Shown one piece after another: positions 1-11,682 of a DNA stretch of 64,000 bases. The translations under genes were made by a program, and so were the position numbers. Origin of the DNA: Vicia villosa (taxonomy: Eukaryota; Streptophyta; Magnoliopsida; Fabales; Fabaceae); contig NC_081185.1 of NCBI RefSeq assembly GCF_029867415.1, positions 83,578,679-83,642,678 on the forward strand, written 5' to 3'. The notes beneath the pieces are model-generated. The model did not search any database and was not told where the DNA came from. It was given only the letters and a program-made list of their open reading frames with translations. Each line of letters starts with the position of its first letter. The first letter of the stretch is position 1.

Positions 1-770
1 TATTATTTCTATCTCCGTCAGCCAGCCACAGCGTTCTAGATTGTTAGAACCACATAAGTTCCTCTTGATTAAGAATGCTACTTAACTCGTTTTGAAGCTT
101 TTTTTCAAGAGCCTTCATACCACCATAGTTGTCATTCTTTTGCAAGCTTCTTTGCACACCATTCAACCTATTAGTAATGGATCTCTTACCACGCTGAACT
201 TGATCAAACGATTCAAACTTCCACTGCTCAATAACACTTACGATGTTGATGAGGTTCTGGCTCAAATTGTCATCTTTATGCCAACATCACTTCGACATTT
301 CCTGGTAAGTCTCATGCATCATCCACGCACTTTCAAAACTGAAGTTATGGATCCTAGGGAAAGCAAACTATTCTTTAAGATTAATGAGGATAGGGTGATG
401 ATCAGAAAAAGCTACCCTCACCAAAACTTTAACAAACACATCGGGAAATTTCAATCGCCACAAGTCATTACTCATAACTCTATCAAACTTCTCATAAATA
501 TGCTGGCCTCCATGATAAACAGGACCTTTCCAAGTAAATTTGGACCATGTGACACTAACTCGTTAAGCTTACACATATTCATTCTGTTCTGGAAATTCTT
601 GCACCTTCTAATAGAAGCTGGAGCACCACCTTATTTTATCACTAGGGTCAGCTAAGTCGTTAAAATCCCCTGCCAACATCCAAGGCTCAGTGATATTTGC
701 AGCAATATTTTTCAGTTCTTCCCACAATAGTTGTCTAGTGTTTTCTTGAGGGCTGGCATAAATGGCATTA
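1..770 (-). pseudogene. LINE (L1-type) ORF2 fragment: end of endonuclease and start of RT linker
   Basis: Read on the minus strand, this stretch continues the LINE endonuclease that begins near 11654. The reading starts with a tyrosine-alanine-serine-proline motif at the break, passes a GDFND motif (about 675-690), and reaches an arginine/lysine-rich linker at 44-265 that ends in QEELMWF. That order is typical of plant L1 ORF2 between the apurinic endonuclease and the reverse transcriptase. A stop codon follows QEELMWF near position 45, although the reading then continues as a recognisable LINE motif (ADGDRN) to the window edge. The RT itself lies outside the window. The frame joins cleanly to the other half at 11335 if the insert and one copy of its 12-bp duplication are removed. 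The element is dead, because of the insertion and internal stops. Confidence 0.75.
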
Positions 771-783
771 GGGATGGCAACAG

Positions 784-975
784 GTCGAGTCGGGTGCGGG
801 TCTTACACTACCCAATCCCGAACCCGAAATCAGCACCCGAACCCAAACCCAAACCCAAATACTGTACGGGTGACAAAACAACACCCACGCCCACACCCGT
901 TGGGTTCGAGTTTTTTCACCCAAACCCGAACCCGTAACAAAATACATAAAATACATTTTTCCTACAACTCTCCAT

Positions 976-1006
<31 letters not shown>

Positions 1007-1150
1007 CCAAAATATATTATATATATATATATATATAAGCAGGTGTGATTTCGGGTTTCGGGTGTGGGTTTCACACTACCCAAACCCAAAATATCGGGTG
1101 GCACTCGAACCCGAACCAAAACCCAGTCAACTCGGGTTCGGGTGCGGGTG
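784..1150. repeat. Degenerate CCCGAAC/GGGTTCG arrays around a TA tract
   Basis: On the left (about 800-930) the strand reads as repeated CCCGAACCC and CCCAAACCC units. On the right (about 1045-1150) it reads as both orientations of CGGGTTCGGGT. Two TA runs at about 980-1005 and 1017-1036 form the centre. The arrangement could fold on itself. It makes spurious proline-, threonine- and arginine-rich reading frames that are not genes. Confidence 0.7.
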
Positions 1151-1154
1151 GGCC

Positions 1155-2353
1155 TGAAGGATAGAAAAACACTTAGAAAGGGGGTTTTGAATAAGTGTAG
1201 TTTAAAAACTCTTAAGATAAAAACAATTTGCACAATGATTTTTATCCTGGTTCGTTGTTAACTAAAGTACTCCAGTCCACCCTTGACAAGGTGATTTACC
1301 TCAACCGAGGATTTAATCCACTAATCACACAAGATTACAATGGTTTTCCACTTAGATAACCTCTAAGTCTTCTAGAGTATTCTGATCACACCTTGATCAA
1401 TCTAGGAACACAAGGCTTAGATAGCCTCTAAGTCTTCTAGAGTATTCTGATCACACCTTGATCACTCTTGGAACACAATGCTTAGATACCCTCTAAGACT
1501 TTCTAGAGAATCCGATCACAACTTGATCTCCTCTAGTTCTTTACAAATGAATGTAAACAAATTCTTACAAGAGTTATACAATGCTTCTTAATAAGCTATA
1601 ATCACAATTGTGATATTTCTCTTAAAGTTTAAGCTTAATCTCACTAAGATATTATAACAATAATGAAGTGAGGTTTGTGATGAAGTTTGAGAGCTTTTGA
1701 ATTGAACAGCGTTTCTGTATGTTTGCGTAAAGTGTTGTATGTAGCTTCTCCTCAGAACTTCTATTTATAGGCGTTTGAGAAGATGGTCGTTGGGAGCATT
1801 TAATGCGTTGCGTAATCCGTACAACATTGTATTTAATGTTTCACTCTTTTGTCAACTACCTCGAGCCTTGCTTTTGTTGCGTCTACTGACTTTGCCGTTA
1901 ATAGCTTTTAACGTTCCTTTTGTCAGTCAGCGTAGCCTGCCATCTTGTACTTGCTTCTAATTTGATGTTTGTAGATACAACGTTTGAATATCATCAGAGT
2001 ACAACAACTTGGTGCAGAGCATCTTCTTGTCTTCTGAACTTGAAGTGCTTCTAGCGTGATACCATGAGAACTTTAGTGCTTCTGCTTTTGATCTCAAGTT
2101 CTTCTGATGCTTCAATAGACCATATTCTGATTCTGCTTGACCATCTTCTGATGTCTTGCCAGAGCATGTTCTGATGTTGCATGCTGAACCTTTTGAGTCA
2201 GTGCTTCTTGCGCTGATTTTGTGCATACTCTTTATATGTTTCCTTAAATGGAAATTGCATAGAATTAGAGTACCACATTATCTCATACAAAATTCATATA
2301 CATTGTTATCATCAAAACTAAGAATATTGATCAGAACAATTCTTGTTCTAACA
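1155..2353 (-). repeat. Copia-1 3' LTR
   Basis: It is 1199 bp and matches 10176-11290 along its length. It is longer mainly because of an internal duplication of about 66 bp near 1365-1480, built around CTCTAAGTCTTCTAGAG. Scattered substitutions separate the two LTRs, so the insertion is not recent. Confidence 0.85.
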
Positions 2354-3349
2354 ATCTCCCCCTTTTTGATGATGACAAAAACATAAGTAATTGATATGAA
2401 TTTGCAATCAGAATAAAAGACGGCTAAAGACAATTTCACCATTATAGCATAAGCATATAATTATGGTGTGTGAATGTGTCTCCCCCTGAGATTAACAATC
2501 CCCCCCTGAGATGAATAATCTCCCCTTGAAATAAATACTGGAAGAATTTTATGAATAAGGACTTCCCTGAGTATTTTCCATTTCAGTTGAGACATTCACA
2601 TAAGCTTATAACTTCAGAACATTCCGAGCTTCTGCTTCTTGCTTCCATAGGACAGCTTCAGAGCTTTGAATTTCTTCTTGAATCATTCCATGCTTGATTG
2701 AATCAGAACATTCTTTGAATGTACCAGAGCGTCAACAGAACATCTTTACATCCTGAAATGTTTTAGAATAAACTAGACAACAAGAGTCAAAGCATGTATG
2801 AATCAGAACATATAACATGTATCAGAGCATATAGAATGCATCAGAACATAAAATGTGTATCAGAGCACATAAAAAATGTATCAGAACATATAAGGAATAA
2901 AAATGAGTTAGAGCATATTCTATCACAAGAATATCAGAACATTCTTCCTTCTTGCTTCTGATCTTGAAGCTTCACAGCACTCAACTGGCTTCAATTTTTA
3001 TGAGCATGTTTCTATATAGAATTGCTTTTCTTCATGTCTTTGCTTCTCATGTTGAGCTTTTTCAGAATATCTTCAATCCTGCAAAAATATCAAAGACATA
3101 GAACTTGCAAATTCTGTTAGAAATATGGAGACTTACTCCCAATAACTGATATAGTTAATCAGATCAATTATCACATTTTCTCCCCCTTTTTGTCATAACA
3201 TCAAAAAGCATAAAAGATTCAGATGAAAAAACAAACAAAATGAGAGAAAAGAAAGTTTCATTGATTGATCAGAAGAATATCAGAAGATACAAAAGGAATG
3301 CAGGAAACAGATGCAAGTAAAGGTGACATCTAAGACCAAATGACTACGA
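2354..3349 (-). other. Copia-1 polypurine tract and 3' untranslated region
   Basis: No gene is seen. The plus strand starts with the complement of the polypurine tract (ATCTCCCCCTTTTT). A second pyrimidine tract of the same kind occurs at 3180-3192 (TCTCCCCCTTTTT), and several TCCCC runs lie at 2480-2525. Between 2780 and 2960 there is a loose tandem repeat of about 25 bp built around ATCAGAACATA. Confidence 0.6.
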
Positions 3350-6343
3350 CTAGCCTAGTTTAGAAACTATCTTGGCTAGAAGGCCTTGAATCTCATTGTT
3401 GCTTTCAGTCTGCTTCTGAATGAATGAGCGAAACTCATTGTTGGTATCATCTTGCTTGTCCAGGAGAGAAGCTAGGTCAGCTTGATTCTTTTGAATAACC
3501 TCTAAGGTCTTCACCAGAAGAGAGGTTTCTCCAGAAGAAGAGGCTTCACAACTTCTGTCCATTGGAACAACATGCACAGCAGCAACATCTAGCGTGAGAA
3601 CATCATCATGATTTTCCTCAGTAGGAATTTCTTCAGCAGGATGAATCTCATCATCTTGTTTCTCAGCATCAGCTTCATACATTGTAGCAGGAATAACTTC
3701 TTCTCCATTTTCAAGATCCAGAAGTATTTCAGCTAAATTGATTGGAGGAGAAGGAGCTTCAACTTTTGGTGGAGACTCAACTGTTGGATATGCCTTATTA
3801 GGCGCTTCTTTAGAGGGATTCTCCCTTAACCAGTTGAAAATCGACTGAAAATCTCCAGTCAACACAGAATAATGAGGCTTCCATACCACAATTTCTCTGC
3901 AAGGGTTATCTTCCACATGATCAACCACAGCCTCAGGAACTTGTTCTTCTGCAAGTTCATCAATGAATTCCTTCTCTTCAAACCAATATCTACCACCAAG
4001 ACGACTGAACCAAAAATCTTCATAATGCCTCAGAATTCCACAAGGTCGTGGAGCAAGCTCTTCACAAATCTCCTGAAGCTCCTGAAAATCAGCGTCTGTT
4101 TTTCTTCTAAAGATCCTCCAGAGATTTCGCATGGCAACATCATTTATTCCAGCAAAATGAGCTTCTCTCAGAGCCTCAAAGCCTCTTCTGACATTCAGTT
4201 TTACTATTTCAAAAATTACACCAATACGACGTGCTCGGCGAGATTTTATGTTGGTTATGGCAGAATCTGGTTTCAGAATGGAATAGGGTTGGGGTTCTCT
4301 AACAAGAGAGGGTACTGACTCTACTTCTTCTGAATCAGCTTCTAAAACCACAAGCTCAGGTTCAGGACGAGGTCTTTGAGTGTAGTTGCACTCACGAAAC
4401 AGCTATTCCAAAGAACCATAACTTTTAGATTCTGATGCAGGTGAGGTTACAACTGGTTCATAGTTTGCATGAGGAGAAGGTTGAGAAATGGAGATATTTG
4501 TTTGTGGGGGAAAGACAGTTTGAAGGGGTAGAATATCAAGAACGAGAGTATCAAGGGGATGGTCACAAGTAGGATTGGTTACGGGAGAAGGGGGAGGAGT
4601 AAAAATATTTGTCGCGGGTGGAGAAGGAGGGATAAGAACATTGGTGTGTTGAGGTGATTCTGATGGGGCTGTTTATGGTTGATTTTCTGGTTCAGGGGAT
4701 TGAGCAACATCTGTTGGTGTAACTTCTGAACGTAAACCAGGAACAGAATCAGGTTCAGAAAAATGTATACCTTTGGACATATTCTGAATAGCTGCAAATT
4801 CAGCCTCAAGTCTTTTCTGCTTCTTGTTCTTCTTCTCTCCCATAACCTTCGCCTTTCCTAGAGCAATATCTCTTTTTATGGCTGTTGCAAGCCTTTCTTT
4901 CTCCTTATCCATGGCTTCTCGACTCTCAGCTTCTTGACTTTCCACTTCTTGATTTTCTTCTTCTTGCTGATTCACAGCTTCTGGAATCTCTTCTTCTTCT
5001 TCACTTTCTTCTATAATCAATTTTCTTCTCTTAAAATTCTTTTTCTTTTCTGCTTCTTTTTCTGCTTCAACAATTACTTCTTTATTTGACTTCTTCCGCT
5101 TTCTTTTCACAACTTCTTCTTCTACTGCTTCTTGTTCACTTTCAACAAGAACAGCTTCAGCTTCAGCAACAACATTCTTTTCAGTAGCATTCTCATCAAC
5201 TACTGCAGCAACTTCTTCTTGGACTTCCTTCTCCTGGTTAACAGAAGAACTATCAAACTTACACTTTGTCCTTCTTTCTTTGTTAACAACAACTTCTTGA
5301 GCAGATTCTGAGACAACTTCTGAGACTGCTTTCCTAGAAGTGGAGGCTTTCTTCCGACTAACTTTAGCAGGAACTTTTTTGGCTTCATCTTCCTTGAGAG
5401 AGTTAAGATATTTGGTACTAACTTCTGGCAGCTCACTTCTGAAGAATGATTCAAATTCAGCAAGAACAGGATTTCTTCTGCTTCTTTCTCCCGGGAGAGG
5501 TTGAGGATTGCCTCTAACAGCTCGAATAAGATTCATCTTTCTCAAGGTGTGAGCATTTAAGCAGCTTCCTGTATTAGTAACAGGATCCTTGATAACTCCT
5601 TGAGCTTCTAAGTCTTCAACAATCTTGGTATGAATCAGAAGATTTGTAATTATATTTCCAAAAGGAATAATATTACCCTTATTCGGTGTGAAGGCGTTTC
5701 TGGAGTCCCTTACAACATTCCACATATGGTTGAAAATTATGTAGATAATATCAACCTTCTTCTGAGTGGCAATGCAATACAGAATGAATTGCTGCTCTTT
5801 GTTGACGAAATCATGAGAATGAGTTGCTTTTCTGTGATAAAAACACCCTAGAAGAATCTTGATCCAGACTTGGTAAAGATCCTTCATATCTTTAACACGA
5901 TTCGTTTTCTTCACATCTGTATATAGTTCAGTCAGAACGGCATTCCAATCTGTTCTTTGATCAGATTCAAAGACACCTTCAGAATTTCTTAAATCAAACA
6001 TCATTCTCAGGATGTTCTCGGTGACAACAACAAATCTTCCATGAACAAATGATAAGATTGATTTAGGGGCAACTACAGCATGCACCCAAAATTCCTTTAC
6101 AATTTCTGGGTAAACAGGTCCACAGAACTCAGAGAACAGAGAAGTCCATCCTTGAAACAACATATCATCTTTCAAATGGAACTGGTGTTCTTCAAGACAA
6201 TCAAAGTCCACCATTAACTCACAGATTACTTCTAACTCATTTCTGGGAATGGAGCAAGAGATAACCGGAACAATTTGTTGTTCTTCTTCTTGAAGATGTA
6301 GCGGAATAGAGGAACCAACATTTTGAGATGAAGAAGCAGCCAT
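3350..6343 (-). pseudogene. Copia-1 env-position ORF (plant transposon protein-like), two in-frame stops
   Basis: One reading frame runs from 6343 to 3350, about 998 codons, broken by two in-frame stop codons near 4671 and 4400. The chosen start is the ATG at 6343 (MAASSSQNV); upstream codons stay open but are in the leader. The N-terminal 300 residues are a globular region resembling the 'putative plant transposon protein' domain that accompanies SIRE-type copia elements. Next comes a highly charged stretch rich in Glu and Lys (about 4850-5350), then a proline-rich part, then a second structured region (4351-3870) and a C-terminal coiled-coil-like tail. No signal peptide or clear membrane anchor is visible, so an envelope role is not shown. 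Its position downstream of integrase fits the env-like ORFs of these elements. Confidence 0.65.
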
Positions 6344-7057
6344 TAAAGCAGACCTGAGATTACTGAATACTTTTCTAGGTTTGTGTTTAGGGTTAGAGAA
6401 AAGAGAGAACAGGTTGCAAAAATTCATGCAAAGAGAATGAGAGAGAATGAGAGCGAAAAAGAGAAAAGTTATGATTTGAAATGAATATATAGATAGGCGG
6501 ATTTGAAAAAAATAATGCAATGAAATTATGAGAATGAACAGTTACAGAATAAAATGCATTAAATGATGAATGACGTTAGGTGAGAGAAACGTGATATTTG
6601 AAACGATGCGCACAGTTACCTAGGGCGGCGTCTCATCAGTTACACGCATGCTTTTACCTAGAGAGTGAACACATGTTCACCATCCGAAAGCACTTGATGA
6701 CATCTGTTTTGCATTGATGTAGCTTCTGATAAACGATAAAACTTCTCATCTTCTGATTCTGATCATTGATTCTGATTTCCATTCTTTAGAAAAGATCTAG
6801 TTCTGATAGGATCATCTTTATTTCCAAGAATGACATCTTCTGAATGAGCAGAGGTGAGTCTAGAAGATCTTCTGACTGTTAGCTCTTCAGAAATTATGAG
6901 ATTCTCTAAAGATGGAGCAACCTGATCTTCTGATCCTTTGCTTCTGAGATCCTCAGCTTCTGATACTTTGCTTCTTGGTTCTTCAGCTTCTGATATATCA
7001 ATATCTAAATCTGCAAAATTCTCAAACTGCTTCGGCTTTTCAAGACCAAGCTTATCA
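6344..7057 (-). other. Copia-1 region where RT and RNase H are missing
   Basis: Beyond the end of the integrase (7058) the minus strand still carries an acidic, serine-rich linker, out of frame by one base, to about 6780. The reverse transcriptase that should follow is absent. The next 430 bp are AT-rich leader sequence running up to the env-position ATG. Roughly 2 kb of pol appears to be deleted. Confidence 0.6.
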
Positions 7058-8260
7058 TCAAAATCTGATATTGATTGATTCTTCTACAACCAATGTTTCA
7101 GTATTGTATACTCTGTAGCCTTTAGAGCGTTCAGAATATCCAAGAAGGAAACACTTTTGTGCCTTAGAATCAAACTTACCAAGAAGATCTTTAGTATTCA
7201 GAATGAAACAAACACATCCAAAAGGATGAAAATATGAAATGTTGGGTTTTTTGTTCTTCCACAATTCATAAGGAGTCTTATTAATAATAGGTCTTATAGA
7301 GATTCTATTATGAATATAGCATGCAGTATTTATTTCTTCTGCCCAGAAATGCTTAGCCATATTGGTTTCATTGATCATGGTTCTGGCCATTTCTTGTAGA
7401 GTCCTATTCTTTCGTTCTACAACTCCATTTTGCTGTGGAGTTCTAGGACAAGAGAAATCATGGGCAATACCATTTTCTTTGAAGAACTCCTCAAAGAATC
7501 TGTTCTCAAATTCACCACCATGATCACTTCTGACCTTTATGATTTTGCACTCCTTCTCAGATTGAATCTGAGTGCAGAATTCAAAGAACACTGAATAAGA
7601 CTCATCCTTGTGTTTTAAGAACTTTACCCATGTCCAGCGGCTATAATCATCTACGATGACTAATCCATATTTCTTCCCTCTGACAGATGCTGTTTTGACT
7701 GGGCCAAACAAATCAATGTGCAGAAGTTCTTGCGGCCTAGAGGAAGAAACAACATTCTTAGACTTGAATGCAGGTTTCTGACATGCTTCATAAAGAGCAT
7801 CTGATTTGAATTTCAGATTAGGGAGTCCTCTGACCAGATTTAGTTTGTTAATCTGAGAAATCTTTCTCAAACTAGCATGTCCTAATCTTCTGTGCCAGAC
7901 CCATTGCTCTTCGGAAACAGACATAAGACAAGTTACCTTCTGATTCTTAAGATCTTGAAGATCAGTCTTATAAATGTTATTCTTTCTCTTGCCTGTAAAT
8001 AGGATTGAGCCATCCTTCTGACTTACAGCCTTGCAGGACTTTTGATTACAAATTATGTCATAACCATTGTCAATTAATTGACTTATGGACAACAAGTTAT
8101 GAGCTAATCCATCTACCAGAAGAACATTAGTTATAGAAGGAGAGTTACCAGACTTTATGGTTCCTGAGCCAATTATCTTGCCCTTCTGATCTCCTCCGAA
8201 CTTAACTTCTCCAGCAGATTTAAGCACCAGGTCTTGGAACATAGACCTTCTTCCCGTCAT
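7058..8260 (-). pseudogene. Copia-1 integrase (with end of protease)
   Basis: The 400-codon reading frame contains the GAG-pre-integrase zinc region (WHRRLGHASL with later ACQK) followed by the integrase core. The catalytic triad is visible as HIDLFGP, VRSDHGGEF and GVVERKNRTL. One zinc ligand looks lost, with Tyr before EAC where Cys is usual. The chain then enters the GKFDSKAQKCFLLGYS region typical of copia integrase C-termini. It ends at a stop caused by an apparent one-base insertion near 7060, after which the linker continues in another frame. The protease active site DSG lies just upstream (about 8265-8280) and is followed by an in-frame TGA at about 8262. Confidence 0.8.
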
Positions 8261-8957
8261 GTGTCAAGAGCACCCAGAGTCCAGGTACCATGACATGTTT
8301 TCCTTTTTCTTCTTTGCAGCCAAGGATATCTGCAACGGGAATAATCTTTTCCTTAGGTACCCACATTTTCTTGGGTCCTTTCTTGCTAGTTCTCCTCAAG
8401 TTCTGATTGAACTTGGGTTTAGCATTATAAAGAATAGGAGGTACATCATGATATTCCTTATTCTGAGTTACATGATATTTTCTAGGTTGTGTCACATGCT
8501 TCTTAGTGTGTGTAATGTGAAAGGTTTTGGCATGTGATGTGAGCCTAATATCATGGGAGTGGCCATACTTGAACTGATCATACAATGGCTTGTATGTGAT
8601 CTTCATATCATCAACAGGTTCAAGTTTGTATGGGGTTTCACCCTCATAACCAATGCCAACTCTCTTGTTTCCAGAAACAGCATATATCATAGACGCAAGT
8701 TGACTTCTGCCAATACTTCTAGATAATAAATTCCTAAAGCTCAAGTCATATTCTTTCAGAATATGGTTCATGCTAGGAATGGACTTTTCTGATTCAGAAG
8801 GAGATCCAACATCTTTGGATAATTTTAAAATGTTTTCCTTCAGTTCAGAATTTTCCACTTCCAGCTTCTTAGTTTCAGATTCAAATAGCTTCTTCATCTT
8901 TTTGTATTTGATACTAAGATGAGCTTTGAGTTCCAGAAGTTCTGTTAGACTTGAAAC
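8261..8957 (-). pseudogene. Copia-1 gag-protease spacer and protease start
   Basis: The open frame 8897-8220 encodes a lysine-rich spacer (MKKLFESETKKLEVEN at its start) with a heptad-like, probably coiled-coil N-terminus. The middle is basic, with repeated HVTQ/HITHTK motifs. At the protease junction it runs into the wrong frame because of an apparent one-base insertion near 8280. An in-frame TAG near 8958 separates it from the zinc-knuckle frame, which is otherwise in the same phase. Function is inferred from position only. Confidence 0.6.
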
Positions 8958-10093
8958 TAACTATTCTCTAGTCAGTTCAGAAAATACCTCTTCAGAATCT
9001 GATTCTGATCCATCATCAACTGTGGCCATTAGTGCAATGTTTTCCTGCTCGCCTTCAGAGTCTGATTCGGATTCTGATGAATCTGAATCATCCCAAGTTG
9101 CCATAAGACCTTTCTTCTTATGAAACTTTTTTTTGGGCTTCTCCTTCTGAATCTTTGGACACTCATTCTTGTAGTGACCTGGTTCATTGCATTCATAGCA
9201 CATGACCTTCTTCTTATCATATCTTCTGCTTCCAGAAGATTCTCCTTTCTCAGACTTCTTAGAACTTTTGAAGTTCTTGAACTTCCTGTGCTTGCTCTTC
9301 CAGAGTTGGTTTACCCTTATGGAGATCATGGACAGTTCATCTTCTTCTTTTGATTCTGATTCTTCAGAATCTTCTTCTTCATCCTGAAAAGCGTTAGTGC
9401 ATTCTTCTGAGGTTCATTAGCATTCAGTTCAATTTCATGACTCCTCAGGGCGCTGATCAGCTCTTCCAAAGAGACTTCATTCAGATTCTTTGCTATCTTG
9501 AATGCAGTCACCATTGGGCCCCATCTTCTGGGCAAGCTTCTGATGATCTTCTTGACATGATCAGCTTTGGTGTATCCCTTGTCAAGAACTCTTAAACCAG
9601 CAGTTAGCGTTTGAAATCTTGAGAACATTTTCTCAATGTTTTCATCATCCTCCATCTTGAAGGCTTCATATTTCTGGATCAAGGCAAGAGCTTTTGTCTC
9701 CTTGACTTGGGCATTTCCCTCATGAGTCGTTTTCAATGATTCATATATATCATGGGCAGTTTCCCTGTTAGATATCTTCTCATACTCAGCGTGAGAGATA
9801 GCATTCAGCAAAACCGTCCTTGACTTGTGATGATTTTTGAATTGCTTCTTTTGATCATCACTCATTTCTTGTCTTGTCAGCTTTTCACCATTATCTTTCA
9901 CTGGATGTTTGTAACCATCCACCAGAAGATCCCATAAGTCACCATCTAAACCAAGAAAGTAACTTTCAAGTTTATCTTTCCAATATTCAAAGTTTTCACC
10001 ATCGAATACTGGTGGTCTAGCATAACCATTGTTACCATTTCCATTGTATTGCTCAGTAGAGCCAGATGTAGTGGGTATTGGAGTTTCAACCAT
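8958..10093 (-). pseudogene. Copia-1 gag (UBN2-type capsid and CCHC knuckle)
   Basis: The frame opening at 10093 (MVETPIPTTSGS) encodes a copia-type Gag: PPVFDGENFEYWKDKLESYF near residue 30, then the UBN2 helical region with SLPRRWGPMVTAFKIAKNL, ending at 9326 after a frameshift near 9330-9410. The next frame (9329-8961) carries a serine/lysine-rich stretch and a CCHC zinc knuckle (CYECNEPGHYKNEC) around 9185-9145, then an acidic DSDSSESESDSEGE tail. In the living family this is the structural protein that packages element RNA. Here the frameshift plus the later stop prevent a full product. Confidence 0.8.
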
Positions 10094-10156
10094 CTTGACT
10101 TAGCGTTTTTCTCTTCCTGAATCTTTTCTAACACGGTTAAGTGCTTGCACCTAACA

Positions 10157-10175
10157 CCGGCGCTCTGATGCCAAT
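10157..10175 (-). other. Copia-1 primer-binding site
   Basis: On the minus strand the LTR end CTATCCTTCA is followed by ATTGGCATCAGAGC. The TGG-starting part differs by one base from the common initiator-Met primer site TGGTATCAGAGC of plant copia elements. Confidence 0.75.
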
Positions 10176-11290
10176 TGAAGGATAGAAAAACACTTAGAAA
10201 GGGGGGGGGGGTTTGAATAAGTGTAGTTTAAAAACTCTTAAGATAAAAACAATTTGCACAATGATTTTTATCCTGGTTCGTTGTTAACTAAACTACTCCA
10301 GTCCACCCTTGACAAGGTGATTTACCTCAATTGAGGATTTAATCCACTAATCACACAAGATTACAATGGTTTTCCACTTAGATAACCTCTAAGTCTTCTA
10401 GAGTATTCTGATCACACCTTGATCACTCTAGGAACACAATGCTTAGATACCCTCTAAGACTTTCTAGAGAATCCGATCACAACTTGATCTCCTCTAGTTC
10501 CTTACAAGAGTTATACAATGCTTCTTAATAAGCTATAATCACAACTGTGATATTTCTCTTAAAGTTTAAGCTTAATCTCACTAAGATATTACAACAGTAA
10601 TGAAGTGAGGTTGGTGATGATGTTTGAGAGCTTTTGAATTGAACAACGTTTCTGTATGTTTGCGTAAAGTGTTGTATGTAGCTTCTCATCAGAACTTCTA
10701 TTTATAGATGTTTGAGAAGATGACCGTTGGTAGCATTTAATGTGTTGCGTAATCCGTACAACATTGCATTTAATGTTTCACTCTTTTGTCAACTACCTCA
10801 AGCCTTGCTTTTGCCGCGTCTACTGACTTAGCCGTTAATAGCTTTTAACGTTCCTTTTGTGAGTCAGCGTAGCCTGCCATCTTGTACTTGCTTCTGATTT
10901 GATGTTTGTAGATACAATGTTTTCTTATCATCAGAGTACAACAGCTTGGTGCAGAGCATCTTCTTGTCTTCTGACCTTGAAGTGCTTCTAGCGTGATACC
11001 ATGAGAACTCCAGTGCTTCTGCTTCTGATCTCAAGTTCTTCTGATGCTTCAATAGACCATGTTTTGATTCTGCTTGACCATCTTCTGATGTCTTGCCAGA
11101 GCATGTTCTGATGTTGCATGATGAACCTTCTGAGTCAGTGCTTCTTGCGCTGATTTTGTGCATACTCTTTATATGTTTCCTGAAATGGAAATTGCATAGG
11201 ATTAGAGTACCACATTATCTCATACAAAATTCATATACATTGTTATCATCAACACTAAGAATATTGATCAGAACAATTCTTGTTCTAACA
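10176..11290 (-). repeat. Copia-1 5' LTR
   Basis: It is 1115 bp, homologous to 1155-2353, and ends (plus strand) TTGTTCTAACA at 11290. It has a run of ten G at 10201-10210 where the other LTR has five. Short leucine- and serine-rich reading frames in it also occur in the other LTR and are not considered genes. Confidence 0.85.
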
Positions 11291-11334
11291 GGCCCCACGG
11301 GTTTGGGACTCTTTGCCTTCCCTAAATGGCATTA

Positions 11335-11654
11335 AAAAGCCACTCAGTATAATCCCTCATCTTCACTCTAACATTAATGAATTGATCATTCTTCTTACAA
11401 AGAGAAACATCCATTACGTCCGTCTTCCAGGCTAAAACTATACCTCCCGAAAAACCTCTATTATCTACCAACTCCACACCATCAAAACCAAGTTTGTTCA
11501 AGGGTTTGATAGTTTTATTAGGATCACACCTAGTCTCAACAATAACAATCATAGAAGGTTTGTGGCTATCTACACAATGTTTGCAATATATAAATAAAGC
11601 ACTGCTTGCAGCACCTTTACAATTCAATACCAGAATTTTTTGGTTTGTACACAT
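11335..11654 (-). pseudogene. LINE ORF2 start: apurinic endonuclease domain
   Basis: The frame from ATG 11654 (MCTNQKILVLNCKGAAS) is the N-terminus of a plant L1 ORF2 endonuclease. It has the NCKGA motif, IVIVETRCDP with the catalytic Glu, and GFSGGIVLAW. It runs without break to EWLFNAI at the insertion site and resumes at 770 and below. In an active LINE this domain nicks target DNA for reverse transcription in place. Here it is interrupted by 10.5 kb. Confidence 0.8.
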
Positions 11655-11682
11655 CATTAAAAGAAAGGAATAATAGGTAGCC

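Larger units (their letters stand above)
1155..11290 (-). mobile_element. Copia-1: Ty1-copia LTR retrotransposon, SIRE/Maximus-like, RT deleted
   Basis: The element lies on the minus strand. Its 5' LTR is 10176-11290 and its 3' LTR is 1155-2353. The LTRs begin TGTTAGAAC and end CTATCCTTCA on that strand. Next to the 5' LTR is a primer-binding site close to the initiator-Met tRNA type (TGGCATCAGAGC), and next to the 3' LTR a polypurine tract (AAAAAGGGGGAGAT). The order gag, protease, integrase is copia-type. Reverse transcriptase and RNase H, expected after integrase, are missing. A long ORF in the env position follows instead. Flanking GGCC occurs on both sides, a 4-bp match where 5 bp is usual. 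Several stops and frameshifts show it is inactive. The lineage assignment is inference from the zinc knuckle, PBS, PPT and extra ORF. Confidence 0.8.
771..11322. mobile_element. Short TIR DNA element split by copia-1, with 12-bp target duplication
   Basis: The LINE is interrupted by sequence beginning GGGATGGCAA at 771 and ending TTGCCTTCCC at 11322, an imperfect terminal inverted repeat (9 of 10 bases). Identical 12-bp flanks TAAATGGCATTA lie at 759-770 and 11323-11334. Once copia-1 (1155-11290) is set aside, the element is only about 416 bp. It consists of G/C-rich degenerate CCCGAAC or CGGGTTCG-type repeats on either side of an interrupted TA tract (983-1036). It has no coding capacity. 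The 12-bp duplication is longer than the 8 or 9 bp usual for hAT or Mutator elements, so the superfamily is left open. Confidence 0.6.

Noticed and set aside
92..655. 187-codon plus-strand frame at the left edge
   Set aside because: The opposite strand carries recognisable LINE ORF2 motifs over the same stretch. The plus frame has no known motif.
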